The notes: a model not told the origin generated them from the letters alone. Shown: positions 26,977 through 35,110, numbered from the stretch's first letter. The stretch is DNA of 35,110 nucleotides from Betaproteobacteria bacterium (GCA_023266235.1 JAHFRL010000037.1:1-35110), one strand, 5' to 3'. A program made the numbers and translations.

Positions 26977-28719
26977 TCAGATTTCGTGCACGTAAGTGCC
27001 GGGCGCCGCGCCGAGCACCGGGTGTTCCACGCTGCCGGGAGCGCGCGCTGCGACTTGCGGGCCGCAGCGCGTGGCGAGCCACGCCACCCAGTTTTCCCAC
27101 CAGCTGCCGTCGATCTTGTGCTGGCGTTTGAGCCACTCGTCGGGCGGATCCGAGTCAGTTTCGCCGCTCCAGTAGCTGCGCTTGGCCGGCTTGACCGGCG
27201 GATTGATGATGCCGAGGATGTGCCCGGAACTCGACAGCGTATAGCGCACCGGGCCAGCGATTTTGCCGGCGATCTTGAACGTCGCCTTCCACGGCGCGAT
27301 GTGGTCTTCCTCGCAGCCGACCGCGTAGAGCGGCTGGCGGATGCGCGCGAGGTCGATCGGGTGCCCGGCGAGTTGGAGAGCGTTTTTCTGGATCAGCTTG
27401 TTGTTGAGGTAAAACTCGCGCAGGTAGAAGCTGTGCATCGCGCGCGGCATGCGCGTGACGTCGGTGTTCCAGTACAGCACGTCGAATGGCGGCGGCGTTT
27501 CGCCGTAGAGATAATTGTGCACGAAGTAATGCCAGATCAGGCTGTTCGAGCGCAGCAGGCGGAACGCGCGCCCCATCTCGCGGCCGTCGAGATAACCCTG
27601 ATGCGCCATCATCTCCTCGAGCGTGGCTACGGTTTCTTCGTCGAGAAACACCTCGATGCCGCCCGGGCGGGAGAAGTCGACGAGCGTAGCGAACAATGAC
27701 CAGTGCGCGACCGGCACCGCTGACGCATCTTCGTATCCGCGGTTGAACCACGCCATCAACGCCGTTAGCGCGGTGCCGCCGATGCAGTAGCCGACAGCGT
27801 GCACTTGCGGCACCTCGCAAATCGAGCGCGCGGCCTCGAGCGCCTGCCGCATGCCCTGCATCATGTAGTCGTCGAAGGTCGTGTCTGCCTGGGCCGCGGT
27901 CGGATTCTTCCAGCTGATGACGAAAACGGTGAAACCCTGGCTTACCAGGTAACGCAGCAGGCTCTTCTTCTCGTTCAGATCGAAGATGTAATACTTGTTG
28001 ATCCACGGCGGGATCATCACGATCGGGGTCGTGTGCACTGCGCCGGTCGTCGGCGCGTACTGGATCAACTCCATCAGTTCGTTGCGGTAAACCACCGAGC
28101 CCGGCGTGGTGGCGAGGTTGTGCCCGACTTTGAACGCCGAGCGGTCGACCATCTGCACGTCGCCGGTGCGCAGGTCGTCGAGCCACAGCTTCAGTCCGGC
28201 GGCGAGGCTCTGTCCGCCGGACTCCCAGAACTTGCGCAGCGCGACCGGATTGGTGAGCAGGTAATTGGTCGGCGCGACCGCGTTCAGCCATTGCCGCGCC
28301 CAGAACGTCGCGCGGCGGCGTTGCCTGGCGGGCACACCCGGCGTTTCGAACAGCGCTTCCTGCAGCCAGTGCGTGTAGAGCAGGTAATACTGCTTGAGCA
28401 GCGAGAACGCCGGCAACTCGGACCATACCGGGTCGGCGAAGCGCGTGTCGTCGGGCGCGGCCCTGACGGCGGGCGGCGGCTGCAGTCCGGTCGCGGTCTG
28501 CCACGCGTTCAACTGCATCGCCTGCAGGTCGCGCGCGAGGTGCGCCAGCGCGGCCGCGAGTTCGGCCGGATGCACGAGCCAGCCTTCGGCGGCCTTGGCG
28601 AGCGATGCGCCGACGCCGAACGGATCGGCCGCCTGATTGAGCTTCGCCAGCTGCTCGGTCCATTGCGTGAAGCCGGCCTGCAATCCGGCAGGGATAGGAT
28701 GGCTGGCTGCTTTGTTCAC
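26977..28719 (-). CDS. phaC: Class I poly(3-hydroxyalkanoate) synthase
   Basis: This granule-associated enzyme polymerises (R)-3-hydroxyacyl-CoA into PHA storage polymer. The product is 580 residues. The lipase-like box GYCIGG carries nucleophile Cys312. The catalytic His lies in [13 protein letters not shown] and the acidic residue in the preceding [10 protein letters not shown] region. The PhaC N-terminal domain ([20 protein letters not shown]) is present. The start is GTG at 28719, 9 bp after the trkH stop, so it is probably co-transcribed with trkA-trkH. No phaA, phaB, phaR or phasin gene is adjacent. Confidence 0.95.
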   Translation of the reverse strand: MNKAASHPIPAGLQAGFTQWTEQLAKLNQAADPFGVGASLAKAAEGWLVHPAELAAALAHLARDLQAMQLNAWQTATGLQPPPAVRAAPDDTRFADPVWSELPAFSLLKQYYLLYTHWLQEALFETPGVPARQRRRATFWARQWLNAVAPTNYLLTNPVALRKFWESGGQSLAAGLKLWLDDLRTGDVQMVDRSAFKVGHNLATTPGSVVYRNELMELIQYAPTTGAVHTTPIVMIPPWINKYYIFDLNEKKSLLRYLVSQGFTVFVISWKNPTAAQADTTFDDYMMQGMRQALEAARSICEVPQVHAVGYCIGGTALTALMAWFNRGYEDASAVPVAHWSLFATLVDFSRPGGIEVFLDEETVATLEEMMAHQGYLDGREMGRAFRLLRSNSLIWHYFVHNYLYGETPPPFDVLYWNTDVTRMPRAMHSFYLREFYLNNKLIQKNALQLAGHPIDLARIRQPLYAVGCEEDHIAPWKATFKIAGKIAGPVRYTLSSSGHILGIINPPVKPAKRSYWSGETDSDPPDEWLKRQHKIDGSWWENWVAWLATRCGPQVAARAPGSVEHPVLGAAPGTYVHEI

Positions 28720-28728
28720 GATGTCAGT

Positions 28729-30201
28729 TTACCTGCGCCAGAACGCGGGGGTGAAAATAATCAGCAGCGTGAAAAGCTCGAGCCGTCCGAGCAGCATCGC
28801 GCTGGTGCACACCCAGGTCTGGAAGTCCGTGAGTACTGCATAAGTGGTGCCGGGACCGACCAAGTTCAAGCCCGGGCCGGTATTGTTGATGCTTGCGATT
28901 ACCGCCGAGAACGCGGTGATGAAATCAAGTCCGGTGACGAGCAGCAGAAAAGTCATCGCCGTCACGCATGCACCGTAGATCGACATGAACGCGAGCACCG
29001 CGAACACGATCTGGTTCGGCACCACCTGGCCGCCGAGCTTGACCGGCACCTGCGCGCTGGGGTGGACCAGCTTCACCATTTCGCGCAATCCCTGCCGCAC
29101 CAGCAATTGCGCGCGGATCATCTTGATGCCGCCGCCGGTCGAGCCCGAGCATGAAACGAAGCAGCACAGGAACAGCATCCACAGCGGCACGAACGCCGGC
29201 CACAGGTTGTAATCGGTGTTGGCGTAGCCGGTGGTGGTGGCAATCGAGACCAGATTGAAGCTGGCATAGCGCAGTGCGGTGAGAAAATCCCGGTAGACCG
29301 CGAAGTGCCACAGGTACCACGCCACGCCGGCACACGAAGCGAGCGTGATGATGAGGAACCAGCGCGCTTCCGGGTCGAGCGCGTAGGGGCGCAGACTTTT
29401 CTGGCGCCACGCCAGGAAATGCGTCGCGAAGTTCATGCCCGCGATCAGCATGAAAACGATCGCCACGCCCTCGATCAGCGGTGAGTCGAAAAAGGCGTAG
29501 CTCGCATCGTGGGTGGAAAAGCCGCCCAGCCCCATGGTAGAGAACGCGTGGCAGATCGCATCGAACCATGACATGCCGGCCCAGCGATAAGCCAGGATGC
29601 AAGCGAGCGTGATGCCGGCGTAGACCAGCCACAGGCCTTTCGCCGTCTCGGTGATGCGCGGCGTCAGCTTGGCGTCTTTCATCGGGCCCGGCGTCTCCGC
29701 CTTGTAGAGCTGCATGCCGCCGACCCCGAGCAGCGGCAGGATCGCCACCGCGAGCACGATCAAGCCCATGCCGCCGAGCCACACCAGTTCGCAGCGCCAG
29801 AAATTGATCGACCGCGGCAGTTGGTCGAGATTGGAGAGGGTGGTGGCGCCGGTGGTGGTGATCCCCGACACGGTCTCGAAGTAGGCATCGGTAAAGCTCA
29901 AGTCGTGGATGTAGAGCATCAGCGGCAACGTCGCGAACGCCGGCAGTATGGTCCACACCAGGAACACCAGCAGAAAACCGTCGCGCGGCTGCAGCTCGCG
30001 CCGCTGGTGCATGGTGGTGAGCCGCATCAGCACGCCGGAAGTGAAGGTAATCACTATCGATTCGTCGTACGTCAGCAGCGCCGCGTCGTTATAAATGTAA
30101 GCGACGATCAGCGGTGCCGCCATGGTCAGCGCGAAGATCATCACCACCGTGCTGAACACGTTGACGACCGGCGCGATGCGGTGCACGGCAGCGGGAAGCA
30201 T
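28729..30201 (-). CDS. trkH: Trk potassium uptake membrane subunit TrkH
   Basis: This is the inner-membrane K+ channel subunit of the Trk system. The product is 490 residues with repeated M1-P-M2 units. Selectivity-filter loops are visible: VSGITTTGATTLSNLD, STMGLGGFSTHDAS, VSIATTTGYANTDYN and ASINNTGPGLNLVGP. SCSGSTGGGIKMIRAQLLVR matches the conserved cytoplasmic motif. It lies 35 bp downstream of trkA and just before phaC. Confidence 0.95.
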   Translation of the reverse strand: MLPAAVHRIAPVVNVFSTVVMIFALTMAAPLIVAYIYNDAALLTYDESIVITFTSGVLMRLTTMHQRRELQPRDGFLLVFLVWTILPAFATLPLMLYIHDLSFTDAYFETVSGITTTGATTLSNLDQLPRSINFWRCELVWLGGMGLIVLAVAILPLLGVGGMQLYKAETPGPMKDAKLTPRITETAKGLWLVYAGITLACILAYRWAGMSWFDAICHAFSTMGLGGFSTHDASYAFFDSPLIEGVAIVFMLIAGMNFATHFLAWRQKSLRPYALDPEARWFLIITLASCAGVAWYLWHFAVYRDFLTALRYASFNLVSIATTTGYANTDYNLWPAFVPLWMLFLCCFVSCSGSTGGGIKMIRAQLLVRQGLREMVKLVHPSAQVPVKLGGQVVPNQIVFAVLAFMSIYGACVTAMTFLLLVTGLDFITAFSAVIASINNTGPGLNLVGPGTTYAVLTDFQTWVCTSAMLLGRLELFTLLIIFTPAFWRR

Positions 30202-30236
30202 CGGGGCGAGGGTGCGGAATCAGCCGGCCGGCGCGG

Positions 30237-31664
30237 TCACAGGAAGCCGACGCCGACCTGGAACAGTTTTTCGATTTTCGGCACCATACGCTTGTTGATG
30301 ACGAACACGATGACGTGGTCACCGGGCTCGATCACGGTGTCGTGGTGGGCGACGATCACTTGTGAATCGTGCTCGACCGCGACCGGATCGTCGGCGCGCC
30401 CGGTGACCGGGCGCTCGAGCTTGCGCATGACGGCGCCGATGGTGGCGCCTTTCGGCAGGTTGATTTCCTCGACGCGGCGGCCTACCACCTGCGATGACTT
30501 GTAGTCGCCATGCGCGATCAACTCGAGCGCTTCCGCCGCGCCGCGCCGCAGGCTGTGCACCGCGACGCAATCGCCGCGCCGCACGCGCGCGAGCAGCGTG
30601 CCGATGGTCGCCTGCGCCGGTGAAATCGCGACGTCGATCTGGCCCGCCTGCAGCAGGTTGACGTAGGCGCCGCGATTGATCAGCGCCACCACCTTGCGCG
30701 CCCCCATGCGTTTGGCGAGCAGCGCCGACATGATGTTGTTTTCGTCGTCGTTGGTCACCGCGCAATAGAGATCCATCTCGCCGACGTTTTCGGTTTCGAG
30801 CAATTCCTCGTCGGTGACGTCGCCCGCCAGCACCAGCCCGCGGTCGAGCTCGCCGGCGAGGCGCTCGGCGTGCGCCTTGTTGTACTCGATGACCTTGACC
30901 TCGTACTGGCTCTCGAGCGCCCTCGCCAGGCGCTGGCCGATATTGCCGCCGCCGCCAATCATCACGCGCCGGATCGGCTTGTCCATGCGCCGCAGCTCGC
31001 GCATGACGCCGCGGATGTTTTCGGTGGCGGCGATGAAAAACACCTCGTCGCCGGACTCGATCACGGTAGCGGGCTCGGGAACGATCGGCGCGTCCTGCCG
31101 GAAAATCGCGGCGACGCGGGTGTCGATGTTCGGCATGTGCGCGCGCAGGTGCTGCAGCTCGTGGCCGACCAGCGGCCCGCCGTGAAACGCGCGCATCGCA
31201 ACCAGGCTTATCTTCCCGTCGGCGAACTCGAGCACCTGCAGCGCTTCCGGAAACTCGATCAGCTTGACGATGTAGTCGGTGACGATCTGCTCCGGGCAGA
31301 TCGCGATGTCCACCGCAAAGCTGGCGGCCGCGAAAATCTCCGGGTGCGCCAGATAATCGGCGGCGCGGATGCGGGCGATGCGGGTCGGCGTGTTGAACAG
31401 CGTCGCGGCGAGCTTGCAGGCGACGAGATTGGTTTCGTCGCTGCGCGTAACGGCGAAAATCATGTCGGCGTCGTTGGCGCCGGCCTCGGTCAAGACCGCC
31501 GGATGCGCCGCGTTGCCGAGCACGGTGCGCAAATCGAGGCGGTCTTGGAGCTGCTTGAGGCGTGCCGGATCGGTGTCGACTATCGTGATGTCGTTGGCCT
31601 CCGAAACCAGGCTTTCGGCGACTGACGACCCGACCTGGCCGGCGCCAAGGATGAGAATTTTCAA
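30237..31664 (-). CDS. trkA: Trk potassium uptake regulatory NAD-binding subunit TrkA
   Basis: This peripheral cytoplasmic protein gates TrkH. The product is 475 residues with two RCK modules. The first NAD-binding motif is ILGAGQVGSSVAE near residue 5, with the acidic end of the fold in ITIVDTD. The second is MIGGGGNIGQRLA near residue 240. RCK_C domains follow each. I chose the TTG at 31664 because LKILILGAGQVG is the family start, AAAGGCGG lies upstream, and a good promoter ends just before it; the frame remains open for hundreds of codons upstream, but that is antisense to rsmE. The TTG start is the least certain point. Confidence 0.92.
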   Translation of the reverse strand: MKILILGAGQVGSSVAESLVSEANDITIVDTDPARLKQLQDRLDLRTVLGNAAHPAVLTEAGANDADMIFAVTRSDETNLVACKLAATLFNTPTRIARIRAADYLAHPEIFAAASFAVDIAICPEQIVTDYIVKLIEFPEALQVLEFADGKISLVAMRAFHGGPLVGHELQHLRAHMPNIDTRVAAIFRQDAPIVPEPATVIESGDEVFFIAATENIRGVMRELRRMDKPIRRVMIGGGGNIGQRLARALESQYEVKVIEYNKAHAERLAGELDRGLVLAGDVTDEELLETENVGEMDLYCAVTNDDENNIMSALLAKRMGARKVVALINRGAYVNLLQAGQIDVAISPAQATIGTLLARVRRGDCVAVHSLRRGAAEALELIAHGDYKSSQVVGRRVEEINLPKGATIGAVMRKLERPVTGRADDPVAVEHDSQVIVAHHDTVIEPGDHVIVFVINKRMVPKIEKLFQVGVGFL

Positions 31665-31698
31665 TCCAGCCGCCTTTGGGCTGTGGCGAACGAACGCG

Positions 31699-31727
31699 AT
31701 TGTAGTCCTGTTTGCGCCGCGGGTAAA
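31699..31727 (-). promoter_or_regulatory. Promoter of the trkA-trkH-phaC operon
   Basis: On the minus strand TTTACC (31727-31722) and TACAAT (31704-31699) are 17 bp apart. The transcript would start near 31692, about 28 nt before the TTG start of trkA, which supports that start. Confidence 0.55.
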
Positions 31728-31774
31728 AGCCTGCGCGTCGCGGTCATGGCGCCGCCGGAGTGACGGCAACGCTG

Positions 31775-31783
31775 TGGCATAAT
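31775..31783 (+). promoter_or_regulatory. Extended -10 promoter of rsmE
   Basis: TGGCATAAT (TG at 31775-31776, CATAAT at 31778-31783) ends 7 bp before the rsmE ATG at 31791. The transcript would begin at or next to the start codon, so the mRNA may be leaderless. No -35 match is clear, which fits an extended -10 type. Confidence 0.4.
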
Positions 31784-31790
31784 TCGCCGC

Positions 31791-32540
31791 ATGCGGCGCG
31801 CAGCCAACCAACCCACGCGCATCCATCTGCCCGGGAAGCTCGCGCCGGGCGCAATCATCGATTTGCCGCAGGCTGCCGCCCATCACCTCCTGCATGTGCT
31901 GCGAGCCGCCGTCGGCGATGACGTCGTCGTTTTCGACTCCGGCGTCGAATTCGCCGCCACCATCGCCCGCATCGACAAGCACGGTGTCACCGTCAAGCTC
32001 GCCGCCGGCAACGCAGTCGACCGCGAATCGCCGCTTGCCTGCGTGCTGGCGCAGGCGATCTCGAGCGGCGAGCGCATGGACATTACGCTGCAGAAGGCGG
32101 TCGAACTCGGCATCGCAGGCGTACAGCCGCTTTACAGCGAGCGCAGCGTGGTGCGGCTCGACGCCGAGCGCGCCGGCAAGCGCGTCGCGCACTGGCGGCA
32201 GGTACTGGTCGCCGCGTGCGAGCAGTGCGGCCGCAACATCGTTCCTGAATTGGCCGCACCGCTGCCCGTCATCGATTGGCTCGGCGCGCTGCCGGCAGCG
32301 GGCGCGGGCGAACTGCGCGTGTTGCTCTCCCTGCATGCGGACGCGCGTTTCGCCGAACTGCCGCGGCCGCGCCGCGTGACGTTGCTGGCGGGACCCGAAG
32401 GCGGCTTTACCGCGGTCGAGTCCGATCTCGCGCAGCGGAGCGGTTTTGTCGCACTGCGCCTCGGGCCGCGCGTGCTGCGCACCGAGACCGCCGCGCTCGC
32501 GGCGCTCGCCGCGATCAACACGCTGTGGGGAGATTTCTAG
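31791..32540 (+). CDS. rsmE: 16S rRNA m3U1498 methyltransferase
   Basis: This SPOUT-class SAM-dependent methyltransferase modifies U1498 of 16S rRNA. The product is 249 residues. The N-terminal PUA-like domain (HHLLHVLRAAVGDDVVVFD) is followed by the SPOUT domain with LQKAVELGIAGVQPLYSERS, the knot motif LLAGPEGGFTAVESDLA and LGPRVLRTETAALAALAAIN. It is divergent from trkA. No Shine-Dalgarno is visible before the ATG, consistent with a leaderless message. Confidence 0.95.
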   Translation: MRRAANQPTRIHLPGKLAPGAIIDLPQAAAHHLLHVLRAAVGDDVVVFDSGVEFAATIARIDKHGVTVKLAAGNAVDRESPLACVLAQAISSGERMDITLQKAVELGIAGVQPLYSERSVVRLDAERAGKRVAHWRQVLVAACEQCGRNIVPELAAPLPVIDWLGALPAAGAGELRVLLSLHADARFAELPRPRRVTLLAGPEGGFTAVESDLAQRSGFVALRLGPRVLRTETAALAALAAINTLWGDF

Positions 32541-32576
32541 ATGCTTTGTTCGCGTGTTGGCAACGATTGCACCAGG

Positions 32577-32599
32577 AACCCGGGATTCCGCGCCGGGTT
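32577..32599 (+). terminator. Weak stem-loop after rsmE
   Basis: AACCCGG (32577-32583) and CCGGGTT (32593-32599) can pair around a 9-nt loop, followed by TGAG. It lies 37 bp after the rsmE stop. The stem is short and there is no U-tract. Confidence 0.3.
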
Positions 32600-32666
32600 T
32601 GAGCGGGCAGCATCCGAAGGCGCCTAAGCGCAACGCGCGTGCCGCCGATCGTTGCCGCACGGCGAC

Positions 32667-33323
32667 TCAAGGCGTGCTTTGCGGCGCGCTGCCAAGCCTT
32701 GGGAAAAACGCCGGCGTGCACGCCTTATAGCGTGCATAGACGTCGCCGAACTCCGCATGCGCATCCCGCTCTTCACGCTGCGCCAGCCGCACGTACATGA
32801 ATACCAGAATCGGGAACATGACGAGCGTGAGGACGGTCGGCCATTGCAGCAGGAATCCCAGCATGATCACGATGAAACCGAGGTACTGGGGGTGGCGGAC
32901 GTGGGCGTACGGTCCGGTCGTCGCGAGCCGGTGGGCGTGCTGCGCCGCGTAAAGCACTTTCCACGACGCCGACAGCAGAATGAAGCCGGCGACGATGAAG
33001 ATGTTGCTCGCGATGTGAAAAGGCCCAAAGTGAGGATTTGTCTTCCAGCCGAACATCATCTCGATCAGATGTCCGGAATCATGCGCGAACCAGTCCACCT
33101 CTGGAAACCGCGTCGTCAGCCAGCCCGACAGAAAATAGACCGTGAGCGGGAACCCGTACATTTCGGTGAAAAGCGCGACCAGGAAAGCCGAAAAAGCGCC
33201 GAACGAGCGCCAGTCGCGCGAGGTCTGCGGCTTGGCGAAGCTGAACGCAAAGATGATGAACACCAGCGAGTTGATGATCACGAGCGACCAGAGGCCATAC
33301 GCGGGCTCATTGGTGTGGTCCAT
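32667..33323 (-). CDS. Isoprenylcysteine carboxyl methyltransferase (ICMT/PEMT)-family membrane protein
   Basis: The product is 218 residues with about six hydrophobic segments. The C-terminal third carries the family core: TTGPYAHVRHPQYLGFIVIM, LGFLLQWPTVLTLVMFPILV, and REERDAHAEFGDVYARYKA, which form the SAM-binding site in ICMT. Substrates of bacterial members are mostly unknown. Such genes often travel with DUF2933 genes in metal-resistance clusters, as here. Strong SD AAGGAG precedes the ATG at 33323. It is last in a minus-strand run with the MerE-like and DUF2933 genes. Confidence 0.85.
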   Translation of the reverse strand: MDHTNEPAYGLWSLVIINSLVFIIFAFSFAKPQTSRDWRSFGAFSAFLVALFTEMYGFPLTVYFLSGWLTTRFPEVDWFAHDSGHLIEMMFGWKTNPHFGPFHIASNIFIVAGFILLSASWKVLYAAQHAHRLATTGPYAHVRHPQYLGFIVIMLGFLLQWPTVLTLVMFPILVFMYVRLAQREERDAHAEFGDVYARYKACTPAFFPRLGSAPQSTP

Positions 33324-33342
33324 CACGGTCTCCTTGGGCGAG

Positions 33343-33573
33343 CTATTCGCGATCGTAGGAACGTAATGCCTTCCAAGCGCAGCACAGGAACAACACGAAA
33401 AATACGGCGATCGTAACGTAAATGTTTTTGCTGAGCAGCGCGCCGGCGGCAGTTCCCGACAACACCCATATCCAGATCGGAATGCAACACGGACAGGTGA
33501 GGAGGGTGAGGCCCCTCCACATAACGGCCCGCGCACGCGTCAGCTCCTTAATTCCGTATTTGAGACGTTGCAT
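33343..33573 (-). CDS. MerE-like small membrane protein
   Basis: The product is 76 residues, two transmembrane helices: TLLTCPCCIPIWIWVLSGTA then IYVTIAVFFVLFLCCAWKAL. MerE of mercury operons has the same architecture (LTCPCHLPI...VLAGTTAGAFLG, then a second helix) and similar length; LSGTAAGALLSKN aligns well. Here the cysteine motif is CPCC. It may move mercury or organomercury, or another soft metal, across the inner membrane, but that is inference. I chose the ATG at 33573; a start at 33588 adds 5 residues. No merR, merT, merP or merA is adjacent. Confidence 0.65.
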   Translation of the reverse strand: MQRLKYGIKELTRARAVMWRGLTLLTCPCCIPIWIWVLSGTAAGALLSKNIYVTIAVFFVLFLCCAWKALRSYDRE

Positions 33574-33666
33574 GCTATTCCGCTCCATACTGCGCTGGGA
33601 TTCCCTGCCTCGCCCGTATTCAGTTCGAGACTGCGAGCGAGCCGACTATCCACACGTCAGCACGGT

Positions 33667-33921
33667 TCATTCCGTTCCTCCGCGGTTGTCTTTCCGCGAC
33701 GGATGTTCACCATGACCACCGTGGTCATGGTGCATGAACAGATGCATCAGCGGGCAAGCGAGCAACAACAACCATATCCAATAGGCCGAGAGCCACCCGG
33801 AGAGGTGCGCCCTGTGCTCGGTAATGAGGAAATATCCGGCGATGGCGAGAAATCCGATGAACACCCACTTTGCCTTGGATTGCTGCCGGTTTTCGTCGTG
33901 AGAACCATGTTCGTGTGTCAT
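33667..33921 (-). CDS. DUF2933 domain-containing small membrane protein
   Basis: The product is 84 residues. A charged, His-containing N-terminus (MTHEHGSHDENRQQSKAKW) leads into two hydrophobic helices (VFIGFLAIAGYFLITEHRAH and YWIWLLLLACPLMHLFMHHD). The CPLMHLFMHHDHGGHGEH tail is rich in Cys, Met and His. This matches the DUF2933 family, frequent in copper/silver/mercury clusters; the function is unknown, and metal binding is suggested by composition. SD AGGAG is 7 bp before the ATG. Confidence 0.85.
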   Translation of the reverse strand: MTHEHGSHDENRQQSKAKWVFIGFLAIAGYFLITEHRAHLSGWLSAYWIWLLLLACPLMHLFMHHDHGGHGEHPSRKDNRGGTE

Positions 33922-33965
33922 CTGGTGCTCCTGGTATTGAGATAATAGCGATCGACCGCGCCCGC

Positions 33966-34502
33966 TTATCGAACCGGATGCCAGTACTGAAACCGCGCCG
34001 TCGCCGTCCTGCTGTCACCGGGACGGCGCACGTTGATCACGATTTCATACGGGCCCTGGGTCGGCATGGAGAAGTAATTGCCGTAGCTCACGGTGCCGCC
34101 GAACGACATCGCTTCGAGCTTCTGGTTTTGGGTCGCCATGCCAAATTCGGTCATGCTTCCGCTGACAGTGGCATCGGTGATTCGCGCGCGGGTCTTGGCG
34201 TCGAACAAGGAAACGATCAGATGATGCGCTCCTCTGCCACGGGGAACCCCGCCGTGCATGGTCTGCTCCTCATGCTCGCGTGGGTGGCCGCGCAGGATCT
34301 CGGCGGGAACTATGCCGAAGAAGAGTTCCATTCCATCCAGCCGGATGGGTTGCTCAGGGTTGACTCCCGCGGCCCCCGCCATACCGAACGTCAGCCCAAG
34401 CAGGATAAACGCCGTGAAGGCGCAGGCTCGTTTTCCGATGGCGATCGCAAAAGCGTGGCGATGACTAGCTGGCAACACTACGTTTCCATTTGAAGTGTTC
34501 AT
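33966..34502 (-). CDS. Exported YtkA/FixH-like periplasmic protein
   Basis: The product is 178 residues. The N-terminal signal region is long (basic start, then CAFTAFILLGLTFGMAGAAG). The mature part looks like a beta-sandwich of the YtkA/FixH type: HHLIVSLFDAKTRARITDAT, YFSMPTQGPYEIVINVRRPG and a closing TARFQYWHP. His and Met are frequent (HPREHEEQTMHGG), hinting at metal binding. I could not identify the family with certainty. I chose the ATG at 34502. Its start overlaps the end of the upstream membrane-protein gene by 38 nt, implying coupling. Confidence 0.6.
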   Translation of the reverse strand: MNTSNGNVVLPASHRHAFAIAIGKRACAFTAFILLGLTFGMAGAAGVNPEQPIRLDGMELFFGIVPAEILRGHPREHEEQTMHGGVPRGRGAHHLIVSLFDAKTRARITDATVSGSMTEFGMATQNQKLEAMSFGGTVSYGNYFSMPTQGPYEIVINVRRPGDSRTATARFQYWHPVR

Positions 34503-35110
34503 ATATCCCCGTCCAGACCAGACCGAATGAAAATCCGAATAGCAGTTCCTCCAGCGGCAGGCCATAGATAAGCACGCCGCTCAGCGCCGGGAGATTCCAG
34601 ACCTGCTCGATGTAACCCGGCGCCGATGACTTGAGTCCGAGCAAAAAAATCGTGTAAAGGGCGAGGAACAACACGCCGCCAATCAATGTGTTGGGCGCAA
34701 GGTCGGGACGGCACAGTACCGCAGCAACCGCGCCAAGCGCCATCGCCGCGATACCCGCATAAATCGGATTCCATGGCAGGAAATACAGAATTGCAAACGA
34801 TGCGAATGGCGCCGCCAATGCCCATCGGTGCCAGCGATGCCTAGCGCTATGGCGCTCGTGAGGACTTACTGGCTTCAAACGTTTGCGCGTGATGGCGTTG
34901 TAAAGAACGGCGGCGATGCCGCCGATTGCAAAGCTGAAAATGATGCTTTCGACGTCGAAGCCCGTTCGCTGCGCCAATTCGAACAGGCTCGGCGGACTCC
35001 AGTATTCCGGCACAAACAACGGTTCGGTCAGCCCGAACGGCGCCATGAACACGCTCGCCCACCACATTTTGATCCTGCGCTGCGGCTTGCTGACCAAGTA
35101 CAAAATCATC
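34465..35110 (-). CDS. Lycopene cyclase domain-like membrane protein, partial at window edge
   Basis: About 214 residues are visible, with some six transmembrane segments. The C-terminal part SGVLIYGLPLEELLFGFSFG followed by LVWTGIYEH matches the PLEE..F motif of the small lycopene-cyclase domain (heterodimeric CrtY type). The N-terminal part (FGLTEPLFVPEYWSPPSLF, then FELAQRTGFDVES) resembles bacterial proteins annotated with this domain. Whether it cyclises a carotenoid is doubtful, as no crt gene is visible. An ATG at 35109 may be internal; the true start may lie outside the window. Confidence 0.6.
   Translation of the reverse strand, partial: MILYLVSKPQRRIKMWWASVFMAPFGLTEPLFVPEYWSPPSLFELAQRTGFDVESIIFSFAIGGIAAVLYNAITRKRLKPVSPHERHSARHRWHRWALAAPFASFAILYFLPWNPIYAGIAAMALGAVAAVLCRPDLAPNTLIGGVLFLALYTIFLLGLKSSAPGYIEQVWNLPALSGVLIYGLPLEELLFGFSFGLVWTGIYEHFKWKRSVAS

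Noticed and set aside
30237..32660. 807-codon frame that would extend TrkA by more than 330 residues
   Set aside because: The extra part is antisense to rsmE and contains the trkA promoter; TrkA homology starts at the TTG at 31664.
33343..33573. A mercury resistance operon
   Set aside because: Only a MerE-like protein is seen; merR, merT, merP and merA are absent from the window.

Overview
The window is GC-rich chromosomal DNA of a Gram-negative bacterium, most likely a betaproteobacterium. The evidence is LPS Kdo transferase, TolC, GSI-type glutamine synthetase with NtrB/NtrC, the yqgE-ruvX-pyrR-pyrB-pyrC' pyrimidine cluster with a zinc-site-less dihydroorotase homologue, class I PHA synthase, DUF4124 proteins and a thiC-pcm-tolC-waaA neighbourhood. 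I saw no rRNA, tRNA, CRISPR array, transposase or phage gene.

Layout. 1-6.2 kb: 3' part of waaA, the divergent GDP-mannose genes gmd and manC, a four-helix-bundle (23S rRNA IVP-type) gene remnant, tolC and a Pcm-like methyltransferase. 6.3-8.4 kb: TPP riboswitch and thiC. 8.5-10.1 kb: a DUF2063/DUF692 (HvfC/HvfB, BufC/BufB) pair with no visible precursor peptide gene. 10.3-12.4 kb: uppP and an MFS transporter. 12.5-17.9 kb: a broken rhodanese gene, glnA with a sigma54 promoter and two phased NtrC-type operators, a DUF4124 coiled-coil protein, ntrB and ntrC. 18-22.7 kb: a periplasmic HtrA-like protease, xthA, a DUF4124-glutaredoxin and oligopeptidase A. 22.8-26.8 kb: the yqgE-ruvX-pyrR-pyrB-pyrC' operon on the minus strand. 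27-31.7 kb: trkA-trkH-phaC on the minus strand. 31.8-32.5 kb: rsmE. 32.7-35.1 kb: a lower-GC accessory block (lycopene-cyclase-like membrane protein, YtkA-like periplasmic protein, DUF2933 protein, MerE-like protein, isoprenylcysteine-methyltransferase-like protein) that looks metal-related.

The most unusual content is a family of about ten intergenic elements whose arms are degenerate tandem repeats of 7 bp (eight loci), 8 bp (one locus) or 9 bp (one locus). The arms are inverted relative to each other, so each element can fold into a long imperfect hairpin. They fill the space from a stop codon to the next gene boundary, and the stop codons of about eleven genes lie in or at the edge of an arm. 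They sit between co-directional pairs (pcm/tolC, uppP/MFS, ntrB/ntrC, yqgE/ruvX, pyrB/pyrC') and between convergent genes (waaA/gmd, MFS/rhodanese remnant, ntrC/protease). In several cases they leave the downstream gene without a normal ribosome binding site.

Regulation visible in the DNA: a TPP riboswitch with an apparent Shine-Dalgarno-sequestering stem before thiC; nitrogen control of glnA by the NtrBC system encoded just downstream; sigma70-like promoters before yqgE, trkA, manC, uppP and rsmE, the last two so close to the start codon that the mRNAs may be leaderless.
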